Below, one piece after another: positions 1 through 6,977 of a DNA stretch of 18,278 bases. The translations under genes and the position numbers were made by a program. The notes under the pieces are model-generated. The model had not been told where the DNA came from. It did no database searches and was given only the letters and a program-made list of their open reading frames with translations. Location: assembly GCA_016840825.1 (NCBI GenBank), contig JAEORN010000001.1, positions 1-18,278 of the forward strand. The letters run 5' to 3'. This stretch comes from Candidatus Thorarchaeota archaeon (lineage in GTDB: Archaea; Asgardarchaeota; Thorarchaeia; Thorarchaeales; Thorarchaeaceae). Position 1 is the stretch's first letter. The number at the start of each line of letters is the position of its first letter.

Positions 1-1011
1 TATTTTGTTGCCGCACAAACAGTCGTCTTTGCGAAACTTCATCAAGAAAAATTCACACCAAAAGGAACTCTAAAGTTACTCATAGTCGCGGATGAGGAGT
101 CTTCTGGTACTTTTGGTGCCAAATGGATGATCCAAAACCATCCAGAGAAGGTTAAGGTTGATTTTCTGATTACTGAGCAAGGAGGAGAACCGATAGGTGA
201 GAATAGAATCGCGTATTGGTTCGCGGAGAAGGGTCTCGCATGGACTCGCATTGTTTTCAGAGGAGAAGAGCAACATGGTAGTGCTCCTTATCGCAGTAAT
301 AACGCAGTAGTAAAGATGGCTGAAGGTATTAAGAAACTATCTGAATTCCAGCCACCAAGAGATACTCAATTCATCAAGCCACTACTGGAAAGACTCGATC
401 TAAGTTCAGCTGTGAAAAAACTTGCAGGAAATACAAAGACCTTACCTATGGTATTGAGTAACTTGGCAAAAGATAACATGGGGATGGCTAGATTTCTACA
501 TGCGCTTACACAGATGACAATATCGCCAAATATCGCAAGGGGAGGGAATAAGGTCAATGTCGTTGCTGGAGAAGCTCATCTGGACTTGGATATCAGGCTC
601 CTTCCAGGGCAGGATGAGAATTATGCTCATCAGCAAATCAGACAAGCACTTGGAGAATTACTGAAAGAAGCTGAAATTCAAAGAATTCCCATAGAGCAGG
701 GAGGAGATATGCACCTAGGAACATCGAGCAATGTGGAGAGCCCATTAGTCAAGGTCATGGAGATAGTCGTATCAGAGATAAAGGGACATGATGTGATTCT
801 GATCCCACTGATGTCAACAGGTGCCACCGATGCCAGATTCTTCAGAGAAGCATTTGGCACTCAGTCCTATGGATTCGCAGTTTCTGACGAGTTACTCGAC
901 CTTCAAACTGTTCAAGCACTGTTCCATGGAGATGATGAGAGGGTTTCTGTTGGACAAATCGAATTGACAATGAAAGCTTACTATGAGATTGCCAAACGTT
1001 TCCTTTCATAA
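1..1011 (+). CDS. M20-family metallopeptidase (ArgE/DapE/CPG2-like), 5' end outside window
   Basis: The reading frame is open from the first base of the window, so the N-terminus, with the first metal-binding His and Asp, is missing; 336 codons are visible. The family removes an N-acyl group or a C-terminal or dipeptidyl residue with two zinc ions in the cytoplasm. Visible hallmarks are ADEESSG (residues 30-36, the catalytic Glu and the Glu metal ligand), ITEQGG (about 57-62, next ligand region), the dimerisation-domain signature around GEEQHGSAPYRSNNA, STGATDARFF and the late HGDDERV (His about 309, last metal ligand). The internal ATG at 127 is not the start, because conserved DEE lies before it. 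The substrate (acyl-amino acid, dipeptide or succinyl-diaminopimelate) cannot be told from the sequence. No gene follows closely, so it is probably the end of its transcript. The M20 assignment is firm; the subfamily is open. Confidence 0.93.
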   Translation, partial: YFVAAQTVVFAKLHQEKFTPKGTLKLLIVADEESSGTFGAKWMIQNHPEKVKVDFLITEQGGEPIGENRIAYWFAEKGLAWTRIVFRGEEQHGSAPYRSNNAVVKMAEGIKKLSEFQPPRDTQFIKPLLERLDLSSAVKKLAGNTKTLPMVLSNLAKDNMGMARFLHALTQMTISPNIARGGNKVNVVAGEAHLDLDIRLLPGQDENYAHQQIRQALGELLKEAEIQRIPIEQGGDMHLGTSSNVESPLVKVMEIVVSEIKGHDVILIPLMSTGATDARFFREAFGTQSYGFAVSDELLDLQTVQALFHGDDERVSVGQIELTMKAYYEIAKRFLS

Positions 1012-1083
1012 TCGCGAGGTCATCAATCATTTGCAGATTCTGTTTGCGAATGAGATGTATTAGGATTTCGAAGAGAAGCATTA

Positions 1084-1145
1084 AGAGTGCACTCTCCTGA
1101 AACATGGTTACGTGTATTGATGAAATGCATTCGATGGATGCATTT
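1084..1145. repeat. Two palindromes in the 1012-1214 leader
   Basis: A perfect 12-base palindrome AGAGTGCACTCT lies at 1084-1095. A second inverted repeat follows: AAATGCAT (1123-1130) and ATGCATTT (1138-1145) with a 7-base loop. Neither is followed by a T run, so they look more like protein-binding sites or small RNA hairpins than terminators. They lie between the stop of the M20 gene and the promoter of the small helical pair. Their function is unknown. Confidence 0.5.
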
Positions 1146-1163
1146 GAATTCTGAAATCTGAAG

Positions 1164-1201
1164 TGGTCACTTTTTCCCACATAGCCTATATCCAGTGACC
1201 A
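1164..1201 (+). promoter_or_regulatory. Inverted repeat flanking a TATA-like box: candidate promoter/operator
   Basis: TGGTCACT (1164-1171) and AGTGACCA (1194-1201) form an 8-base perfect inverted repeat. Between the arms lies a TATA-like CCTATATCC (about 1185-1192). An archaeal start site would fall roughly 25 bases after this box, at about 1213-1216, which is the GTG start at 1215 or 1218. A leaderless mRNA is therefore plausible, with a repressor able to occlude the box through the flanking arms. This is inference from sequence layout only. Confidence 0.45.
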
Positions 1202-1214
1202 GTCATATAGTATA

Positions 1215-1640
1215 GTGGTGATATGGCCCTTGAATGAAGAAGGATCAAATGACAGTTATGAAAGAAAAGAACGAAAGAGTAAAGCTTCAGATGAGGCAGA
1301 AGAATTACGTGAGATTGCAAAAGCACTGCCTGAGCTTTTCAATGCAATAAATGAATCAGTTCCAAAGATGATAAGTAGTATCATCGGTAGCGTCTACAGC
1401 CCTGAAGCAGCTGGAAACATGGGAACAGCTGTAGGCCAATTCTATTCAAAGCTACTTGAAGAAGGAATTCCCGAACCGGTCGCACTTGAGATGACAAAGA
1501 AGTTCGTTGGTGCATTGGACTTCGAGAAGCTTATTGGAATGGTCACTAGTGAAGTAGATACAGATAGACATAGGAAAAAACGTCGGGTTAGGTTCGATTG
1601 GGATTCTGACGACGACGAGGAGTCTGATGACGAAGAATGA
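1215..1640 (+). CDS. Small helical protein with acidic C-terminus (first of a related pair)
   Basis: I do not recognise a named family for this 141-residue protein. The start is GTG (1215, or 1218 just after); no ATG lies in frame until about residue 51, and a TATA-like box about 25 bases upstream fits a leaderless start. The N-terminal 35 residues are charged. A helical middle follows with a hydrophobic Gly/Ser stretch (about 52-65). The segment FYSKLLEEGIPEPVALEMT (76-94) recurs in related form in the next gene. The end is a basic patch (HRKKRRVR) and then an almost pure Asp/Glu tail. No signal peptide or certain membrane segment is seen. The stop overlaps the next ATG (ATGA), so the two genes are probably translated together and may act as partners. 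Confidence 0.75.
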   Translation: MVIWPLNEEGSNDSYERKERKSKASDEAEELREIAKALPELFNAINESVPKMISSIIGSVYSPEAAGNMGTAVGQFYSKLLEEGIPEPVALEMTKKFVGALDFEKLIGMVTSEVDTDRHRKKRRVRFDWDSDDDEESDDEE

Positions 1641-1897
1641 TGGCTCGAGCAATCGGGTCCATCATCTGGGCTTCCCTCACTGGAGGAACAAAGATACTCG
1701 CAAAGATGTATATGTCAATAAGAAGAGGGCGTGGAATCGTCAAGAAAGGTTCGAAGGCATTCTATAGTTCCCTTATCGAGTATGGACTCCCACATGATTT
1801 CGCACATGAAATCACTGTTTCGTACGCGAGTCCAGGTATGGAGATGCTTAAACTCAGAAACATCATAAGAATGGTTCAAGAGTTGAGTGATGAATAG
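1637..1897 (+). CDS. Small helical protein, second of the related pair
   Basis: This 86-residue protein of unknown function starts at ATG 1637, overlapping the previous stop by 4 bases; a second ATG follows at 1640. Translational coupling with the upstream gene is likely. Residues 42-60 (FYSSLIEYGLPHDFAHEIT) match residues 76-94 of the upstream product at 10 of 19 positions: FYS, L, E, G, P, A, E and T. Both proteins then continue into a similar Leu/Ile-rich helix ending in MV. This suggests tandem duplication and divergence. The N-terminus has a mildly hydrophobic stretch (about 6-22) followed by a basic segment (RRGRG), so weak membrane association is possible. The acidic tail of the first protein is absent here. 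The stop codon lies inside the loop of a terminator-like hairpin. Confidence 0.75.
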   Translation: MMARAIGSIIWASLTGGTKILAKMYMSIRRGRGIVKKGSKAFYSSLIEYGLPHDFAHEITVSYASPGMEMLKLRNIIRMVQELSDE

Positions 1898-1915
1898 ACT
1901 CAACTCGTTCTTTCT
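1880..1915 (+). terminator. Hairpin plus pyrimidine/T-rich tail at the end of the helical pair
   Basis: GAGTTGAGT (1880-1888) and ACTCAACTC (1898-1906) form a perfect 9-base stem with a 9-base loop that contains the stop codon TAG (1895-1897). The tail GTTCTTTCTCTT follows at 1907-1918. The layout fits termination of the two-gene unit, with the 5' arm inside the coding sequence. Confidence 0.6.
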
Positions 1916-1961
1916 CTTACAACAAGTACCCTACTGAGTGTGTCTCAATAACTAATTTAGT

Positions 1962-2432
1962 CTAAACAATGATTACAGGGCATTCAGTACCTTCTACAAC
2001 CCTCTCAGTTTCACTACCCATATCAACGCGCTTTCCTGTACGAGGACCCCGAGATCCCATCACAACCAAATCCATTTCTTTTTCATTTGCATGAAACGCG
2101 ATGCGATTAGCAGGGCGTCCTTCATCAAGAATCAATTCAACCTCAAGGTTGTAGTCCTCTGCAGCCTTTCGATATCCTTCAAGAAGCTTGCTTCCATTTT
2201 CAGCATACTTCTTCTTGATTTCCTCAATATTGCTGTCAGTCATGAGTGCAATCTGTTGAACGGATGCAGTTGGAACTACATGGATGATGTATATCTTAGA
2301 ACCGGTCATCTCCGCAATCTCAAATGCAACTGAAGCAGCTCTAGCAGCCCTTTCAGATCCATCCACAGCAAGAAGTACACGCTTCGACCTACAGAATATC
2401 CGTCCAGGCTCACAATAGAGAATATTTTCCAT
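1962..2432 (-). CDS. Universal stress protein, UspA family
   Basis: This is a single-domain UspA-type nucleotide-binding protein of 156 residues, the usual length for the family. The first strand and loop read VLLAVDGSERAARA (about 20-33), with the Asp that contacts adenine in the family. Near the C-terminus GSRGPRTGKRVDMGS fits the ATP-binding pattern G-x2-G-x9-G-S, followed by the typical ERVVEGTECPVIIV ending. ATP binding is therefore likely, as in the MJ0577-like branch. The first 18 residues (MENILYCEPGRIFCRSKR) precede the domain and hold two Cys. The start at 2432 is the only good ATG. No Shine-Dalgarno site precedes it, and an AT-rich box about 20-25 bases upstream suggests a leaderless transcript. 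It is divergent from the membrane protein at 2570 and probably monocistronic. The physiological trigger is not evident. Confidence 0.95.
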   Translation of the reverse strand: MENILYCEPGRIFCRSKRVLLAVDGSERAARAASVAFEIAEMTGSKIYIIHVVPTASVQQIALMTDSNIEEIKKKYAENGSKLLEGYRKAAEDYNLEVELILDEGRPANRIAFHANEKEMDLVVMGSRGPRTGKRVDMGSETERVVEGTECPVIIV

Positions 2433-2504
2433 AATTTAATTCATTATTGTTAACTAATAATGGTTATGTTGTGAGAGCTGATAAAGAGAGCGCATTTAGA
2501 GAGA

Positions 2505-2512
2505 ATATTTAA
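2505..2512 (+). promoter_or_regulatory. TATA-like box before the membrane protein gene
   Basis: ATATTTAA at 2505-2512 predicts a start of transcription near 2534. That gives a leader of about 35 bases holding GGAGGAG (2552-2558) before ATG 2570. It is inferred from position and composition only. Confidence 0.4.
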
Positions 2513-2569
2513 CAAGCAATGATGTTAAAGTAGGGATTGTATTTGCTCGTTGGAGGAGTAGATCGATAT

Positions 2570-3955
2570 ATGACGGATTTATTGACTTATCATGAGAAAA
2601 ATAAGTATCCCTCTCACAAAGGAGCGATAACTGGACTTCTCATAGTATTTGGTGCTTTTGTGATCACTGGAGTATATTCTCTGATGTATCTCTGGGACAA
2701 ATTTGACATCTCTGGAATAATTGCTTCACTGGGAATCGATACGTTCTTTCTCGACAACATGATTTACATTGCAGGTTTCTTTGCTGCAATAATCATATTC
2801 ACGATATTGGTTGGTATCGGTGCCTCAGTCCTTGCCAATAGGCTTGGTGGTACGCTTATCTATATTGGAGCAATCTTCATGAATATCATGGCATGGCTAG
2901 GAGTAATCTTGCTCTGGGTGGTCAGCGGATTCAACTTTGCAGTTATTACAACTACATGGCCAATCATGATTCCTGGATTATTTACTCTGTTCCTGACTCT
3001 TCTGCTGTTCACGGTCTTTAAAGATAGGGTTAGAAGAGCAGGAGAGATAATCAAACTGACAGGAAGAGTATGTCTTGATGAAAAAGGGGTATTTGTACCT
3101 CCGCTCCTAACAATGATCTTCACATTGATTTCAGCAATTCTCTTTGCAGCAATGACTTTCACTTTAGCTGATTTAATGGGCATACCTCTTGACGAGTTCG
3201 TGTCTGGAACAGCAACCATCACTGTTGAGAATGGTTGGCCATTAGCATTGGGATTGATTGCTTACCTCTTTGTCACGATATTCTTCTACAACTTTGCCTA
3301 TGCAACATCATCAGGGATGGTCTACATCTATATGAGAGGACAGGACCCAGGTCTTGGTGATGGAGTCAAGGGAGCTCTGAATGTCATCGGAGGTATAATA
3401 GTTCTCAGCATCGCGGGTGTTATTGTGAGATTAATCGTGATGATAATCCGCTCACTTTCAAGAAATCAAGGCGCTGCAGGGAGAGCCGTTGGTGGCCTTG
3501 CTGCAGGCATAATTAATTGGGTGTGGGCGCTTATCAATTACTTCACAATCCCTGTAATGGTTGCAGAAGAAAAGGGAGCGAAAGATGGAATCAAAAGAAG
3601 TGCAAGTCTCGTGAAGAATAATTTCGTTGATGTCATCATCAAGGAAACAGCAGTACGTTGGGGTTTTGGAGTGCTTGCTTTCTTCATATTCTTCTCCTTT
3701 ACAGTAGGAGGCGCTGTCATCGGATGGTTCATTTCATCTGGAGACCTTCTTGTGACAATCTTACTCGCAATCTTATTCCTTATTTTCGCAGCGATTCCAA
3801 GCACCTTGATTCTAAGGACGTTCGATATTGTCTATGTTACCCTTCTATACATCTTCATTCGTAAGAAGGAAGGTGATATCACAGGAAAGACCAAGATTCC
3901 TGCTGATATGAACAAGGAGCTTGACAGAGCGTATACTAGTGCAAAAAATCAATAG
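2570..3955 (+). CDS. Polytopic membrane protein, DUF6159-like
   Basis: This 461-residue integral membrane protein has about eight to ten hydrophobic segments: clear ones near the N-terminus (LLIVFGAFVITGVYSLMYL), three in the first half, a paired set around the middle, and two long ones near the end. The stretch INYFTIPVMVAEEKGAKDGI, followed by KRSASLVKNNFVDVI, matches my recollection of the DUF6159 signature (YF..PVM..E..G...A..RS..L.K), a family of unknown function found in archaea and bacteria. The C-terminal 30 residues are hydrophilic and probably cytoplasmic. The frame is open from TTG 2537, but I prefer ATG 2570: GGAGGAG lies 11 bases upstream, and the extra residues would add nothing recognisable. 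No transporter or catalytic motif is visible. It stands alone and ends at a strong hairpin. Confidence 0.85.
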   Translation: MTDLLTYHEKNKYPSHKGAITGLLIVFGAFVITGVYSLMYLWDKFDISGIIASLGIDTFFLDNMIYIAGFFAAIIIFTILVGIGASVLANRLGGTLIYIGAIFMNIMAWLGVILLWVVSGFNFAVITTTWPIMIPGLFTLFLTLLLFTVFKDRVRRAGEIIKLTGRVCLDEKGVFVPPLLTMIFTLISAILFAAMTFTLADLMGIPLDEFVSGTATITVENGWPLALGLIAYLFVTIFFYNFAYATSSGMVYIYMRGQDPGLGDGVKGALNVIGGIIVLSIAGVIVRLIVMIIRSLSRNQGAAGRAVGGLAAGIINWVWALINYFTIPVMVAEEKGAKDGIKRSASLVKNNFVDVIIKETAVRWGFGVLAFFIFFSFTVGGAVIGWFISSGDLLVTILLAILFLIFAAIPSTLILRTFDIVYVTLLYIFIRKKEGDITGKTKIPADMNKELDRAYTSAKNQ

Positions 3956-3965
3956 GATTTCAATT

Positions 3966-4004
3966 GGAGTGATGTTGAATTCATCACTCCCTCATCTCTT
4001 TTTC
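3966..4004 (+). terminator. Strong hairpin and T-rich terminator
   Basis: GGAGTGATG (3966-3974) and CATCACTCC (3982-3990) form a perfect 9-base stem with a 7-base loop. CTCATCTCTTTTTC follows, with a five-T run at 3999-4003. It lies directly after the stop of the membrane protein gene and separates it from the M29 gene. Confidence 0.75.
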
Positions 4005-4065
4005 AAATGACTTCAATCAGAAGAATCTAAAACAGAATGTGCTTCCAAATTAGTAGGTGCTTGAG

Positions 4066-5079
4066 ATGGACCCACGAGAGGCAGCTGCAAATGCATTAGA
4101 ATCTGTTCTGGAAGCACGTGCTGGCGAATCTATACTCATCATATCAGATGATGTCAGAAAGGATGTTGGCACAGTCTTTGCAGAAGGAGCCCTTAGATTA
4201 GGGCTTTGGACAAGAATGCTAATCCTTGAAACTAAGAAGGATGAATTTAGAACTACTCCACCCCCAGAATTAGTGGAGATGATCAACTCACCTCGTCAAC
4301 CTGACATTTTCATCAATATTCTAAGGGGAGAAGCACAAGAAACCCCGTTTAGAATAAAGATCATCAAACTTGAAACTCGGAAAGGGCGATCGAGATTGGG
4401 ACATTGCCCTGGCATCACCATGGATATGCTCACAGAAGGAGCACTTTCTCTTTCAAGAGAAGAGAACTCCGCAATGCAGCAATATGCTAGAAATCTACTT
4501 TCGATACTGCAAGATGTAGAATCAGTGCATGTTACTTCTCCATCTGGTTCAGATTTTACCTTCAGCGTAAAGGGCAGAACTTGGTTCTCAGATACATTCC
4601 TGAATTGGAAAGATATGAAGTGGATGAACCTTCCAACTGGAGAGGTATTAGTAGGACCCGTAGAAACCTCAATGAATGGCAAGCTAGTATGTGATCTTGC
4701 TGTCGGAGGTGTAGGGCCTTTGAAAAAGCCTGTCACTATTGAAGCTAAGGCTGGCAAAGTCATTTCACTCGCATGCGATGACAAAGAAGCACTGAAGATC
4801 ATTCAAGAAGCTCAAGCTACAGATGAGATGGCGAAGCATATTGGTGAGTTCGCATTTGGACTGAATCCGAAGGCACGCATCGTTCAAGAGTTCTTGGAGA
4901 GTGAGAAGGTAGGCAATGCAATCCATGTTGCTTTTGGCAACAATATGGACTATCCAGGTGTAGTTGCTAACAACTCTTCAAATCATCAAGACTTCTTGGT
5001 GAACAAACCAACAGTCACAGTGACCTATTCTAATGGTCGCGAGAGCATAGTTATGGAAGATGGCAAGCTCTCAATCTAA
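4066..5079 (+). CDS. M29-family (thermophilic) metalloaminopeptidase
   Basis: The family releases N-terminal residues from peptides with two metal ions, as a dimer in the cytoplasm (aminopeptidase T, AmpS). At 337 residues this is somewhat shorter than the roughly 400 of characterised members, with a reduced N-terminal domain. The C-terminal catalytic half keeps the ligand motifs: NLPTGEV (Glu about 193), HIGEFAFGLNP (Glu about 261), HVAFGNN (His about 287) with a Tyr shortly after, and NHQDFLV (His about 307, Asp about 309). I chose ATG 4066 because AGGTG (4055-4059) sits 6 bases before it; GTG 4057 is also possible. It is convergent with the HEXXH peptidase, with only 6 bases between the stops. 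It is likely a peptide-scavenging enzyme; the specificity is unknown. Confidence 0.9.
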   Translation: MDPREAAANALESVLEARAGESILIISDDVRKDVGTVFAEGALRLGLWTRMLILETKKDEFRTTPPPELVEMINSPRQPDIFINILRGEAQETPFRIKIIKLETRKGRSRLGHCPGITMDMLTEGALSLSREENSAMQQYARNLLSILQDVESVHVTSPSGSDFTFSVKGRTWFSDTFLNWKDMKWMNLPTGEVLVGPVETSMNGKLVCDLAVGGVGPLKKPVTIEAKAGKVISLACDDKEALKIIQEAQATDEMAKHIGEFAFGLNPKARIVQEFLESEKVGNAIHVAFGNNMDYPGVVANNSSNHQDFLVNKPTVTVTYSNGRESIVMEDGKLSI

Positions 5080-5085
5080 TCAGCA

Positions 5086-6306
5086 TCACAACCACTTGAA
5101 GGCATCCTTCCAAGTAAGGCTGGAGCCAGAGTATTGATTTAGATAGACTGTGCGATAGAATTCTGTTAGCTGACCCTCTTCTTTCGCTTTCAAATATGTC
5201 GGGAGTACGAAATCGGTTCTTCCAAAATAGTATGTGAAGACATACGGTGCAAAGAAATTGGGCCTTCCATCGGACTGCTTTGGTTGAATGAACTCCATCG
5301 ATGCACGCGCAGAAACTTCATCTCTAAGACCCTTTTCCATCACATACTCGACAACATCTTCTGTTGAGCATTTCTCGCTATTGAGCATGATAGCTGCATT
5401 GATTCCTATCATTCTCCGTAGAATATAGATCGCATCAATCACCTGGGTTCGTTCGTCAGTAGGTTCCACTTCGAGAAATTCTTTCGCAGTGTCTGCAGTT
5501 CCTTCAGAAATTACACATCTACCAGTGTGCAATGGAACTATGGATAGTTCTAGATTGCCGGTATCTATGTAGATTTGCTCTCTCCAAAGGTTAGATGCAT
5601 GATGTTCATACTCATGATATATGACTGAACGAAGAGTATCACGGTTAAATGGGCGTTCGATATTGAACTCATTGAGAGACTTGAAGCCTCCCATGTACCA
5701 ATTATAGCCACTCCATGGTTTGTTGGTTACACATTTGTATTGTACACCGTTATCTTGAACTACTCTCCCCATTCTTGAGAAGATTCGATCCTGAAACAAT
5801 TGGCCTATTTCTTGTGATTTCGCTTGAAGATCATCTTCAATTAGATGACGCAACTGATCCCCACTAATTTCCCCTTCCTTCGAAAATAGATCAACTTTCT
5901 CGGAGAGAGAGCCGCCTGGAGATTTTGAAAGTAAATCATCAATGATATCTATCCAGCGGTCAACTTCCTTTCTAGGAAAGCCCTGCATTGGGATATGGAA
6001 TAGATTCTCTACAGCATCATGGTAGTTAATAGACTCGCCTGAAAAGATACGAACAGCTGCAATTAGAGAATCGACCTCTCCTAGTAGATACCTACGTCTT
6101 AGATCATCCTCAACATTGTCCTCTATGCTATCAATGAGGTAGTCAAGTTTTGAGAAAAGAGTCTGAGGATTCGAATCTTTGCTCTGTCTTTCAGGAGCCA
6201 ATTCTTGTGGTCCCATATATGCATCAACCATGTTTACACCAGTGGCCCGTTCAGTGAAGTGACCAACTTCTCCGCAGATCTGTACATAACTTTCGATGGG
6301 ATCCAT
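5086..6306 (-). CDS. HEXXH metallopeptidase related to the DUF885-like family
   Basis: This 406-residue soluble protein carries YHEYEHH (HEXXH at about 231-235) and, some 33 residues later, ISEGTADTAKEF (Glu about 268). That is the His-Glu-His plus downstream Glu arrangement of gluzincins. The N-terminal half resembles a family I recall as DUF885-like hypothetical proteins: VNMVDAYMGPQEL (about 25-37), a helical segment with YLLGEVDSLIAAVRIFSGE, and PGGSLSEK. The W.GYNWYMGG segment precedes the active site by about 30 residues. Those relatives usually have HExxPGHH; here two residues are missing, giving a canonical HEXXH. No signal peptide is present, so it should be cytoplasmic. Starts at TTG 6315, GTG 6309 and ATG 6306 are in frame; no Shine-Dalgarno site favours one and I took ATG. 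The substrate is unknown. Confidence 0.75.
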   Translation of the reverse strand: MDPIESYVQICGEVGHFTERATGVNMVDAYMGPQELAPERQSKDSNPQTLFSKLDYLIDSIEDNVEDDLRRRYLLGEVDSLIAAVRIFSGESINYHDAVENLFHIPMQGFPRKEVDRWIDIIDDLLSKSPGGSLSEKVDLFSKEGEISGDQLRHLIEDDLQAKSQEIGQLFQDRIFSRMGRVVQDNGVQYKCVTNKPWSGYNWYMGGFKSLNEFNIERPFNRDTLRSVIYHEYEHHASNLWREQIYIDTGNLELSIVPLHTGRCVISEGTADTAKEFLEVEPTDERTQVIDAIYILRRMIGINAAIMLNSEKCSTEDVVEYVMEKGLRDEVSARASMEFIQPKQSDGRPNFFAPYVFTYYFGRTDFVLPTYLKAKEEGQLTEFYRTVYLNQYSGSSLTWKDAFKWL

Positions 6307-6372
6307 CACAATCAAGAATTGGGAAAAAAAGGGGGCTAAGAAGGTGTCGGCTTAGGAATTATGAAGCGCTCT

Positions 6373-6397
6373 ATATAATTTCACAGCATATTTTTAA
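6373..6397 (+). promoter_or_regulatory. Two AT-rich TATA-like boxes in the divergent promoter region
   Basis: TATATAA (6373-6379) and ATATTTTTAA (6388-6397) lie between the divergent genes starting at 6306 (-) and 6431 (+). The second predicts transcription from about 6420, giving a leader of about 10 bases for the OB-fold gene. The assignment is tentative. Confidence 0.4.
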
Positions 6398-6430
6398 CTT
6401 GGAATATTAAGCAACAGCATAGTGATTCGC

Positions 6431-6814
6431 ATGCCAAAAAAGAGGAAGGGTTCAAATTCAAAGCTAATTGCCGCCGTGCTTCTAATTGCTCTCGTGACCT
6501 GTGCTATTGTCATATACCACGATGGTCTTGTTGGTGTAACTCCTATTGAAGATATACTCGAATTTGACATCATCGATGGGTTTGCCATGGATGATGGGAC
6601 GGATGTCACCATCAAGGGTACGATAACATCAATCACTGGTGATTGGGTAGTCGTTAATGATGGAACGGGGTCGATAGGATTTGATTGGAATGCTGCAGAG
6701 GATTTGCAAGAAGACACAGTGGTAGTAGTCAGGGGTACGACAGATACCACATTACTCATAATTCGAATACTCTCCGATGTGTCATCAGTGCAGCCAGTGT
6801 GGTTGTTTGCGTAA
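6431..6814 (+). CDS. Membrane-anchored OB-fold protein
   Basis: This is a 127-residue protein with a basic N-terminus (MPKKRKGSNSK), one hydrophobic helix (about 13-30, LIAAVLLIALVTCAIVIY) and a beta-rich domain. The sequence GTDVTIKGTITSITGDWVVV is followed by NDGTGSIGFDW and, later, TVVVVRGTTD. The pattern (strand VTIKGTI, a turn, strand WVVVNDGTGSI, then a strand after a D/E-rich loop) is typical of small OB-folds seen in exported tRNA_anti-like and BOF-type proteins. With an uncleaved anchor the domain would face outside. The ATG at 6431 is preferred over GTG 6422 because it starts directly at the basic region. Nothing shows whether it binds nucleic acid, sugar or metal. It stands alone and ends before a hairpin at 6833-6867. 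Confidence 0.65.
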   Translation: MPKKRKGSNSKLIAAVLLIALVTCAIVIYHDGLVGVTPIEDILEFDIIDGFAMDDGTDVTIKGTITSITGDWVVVNDGTGSIGFDWNAAEDLQEDTVVVVRGTTDTTLLIIRILSDVSSVQPVWLFA

Positions 6815-6832
6815 CTCAGTCATAATACGTAT

Positions 6833-6867
6833 AGTGGGATGTGTTTGAGAATCTTCATCATCCCACT
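6833..6867. terminator. Inverted repeat between convergent genes
   Basis: AGTGGGATG (6833-6841) and CATCCCACT (6859-6867) form a perfect 9-base stem with a 17-base loop, 18 bases after the OB-fold gene stop. No T run follows on the + strand. It lies about 110 bases beyond the end of the oppositely oriented gene at 6978. It is probably a transcript 3'-end structure. Confidence 0.45.
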
Positions 6868-6977
6868 GCTATTAGGAAAACCGTATTCTAGGATATATGT
6901 ACAAGTTCGAACGATACAATTGATTCGCCATCATACATATCATTAATTCACATATCACGAGCTTAGCTAAATCTATC

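Noticed and set aside
842..1180. Minus-strand 112-codon frame over the end of the M20 gene
   Set aside because: It overlaps the conserved C-terminal part of the M20 peptidase in antisense and has no recognisable domain or start signal.
2860..3222. Minus-strand 120-codon frame inside the membrane protein gene
   Set aside because: It is antisense to transmembrane helices, with no start signal. The + strand frame has membrane segments along its whole length and a terminator.
4296..4802. Minus-strand 168-codon frame inside the M29 gene
   Set aside because: It is entirely antisense to well-conserved M29 sequence. Its composition (Ser/Phe/Pro rich) is typical of a shadow frame.
5094..5115. Imperfect inverted repeat at the C-terminus of the HEXXH peptidase gene
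   Set aside because: The stem has a bulge, no T run follows on either strand, and it lies in coding sequence, so it is too weak to call as a terminator.
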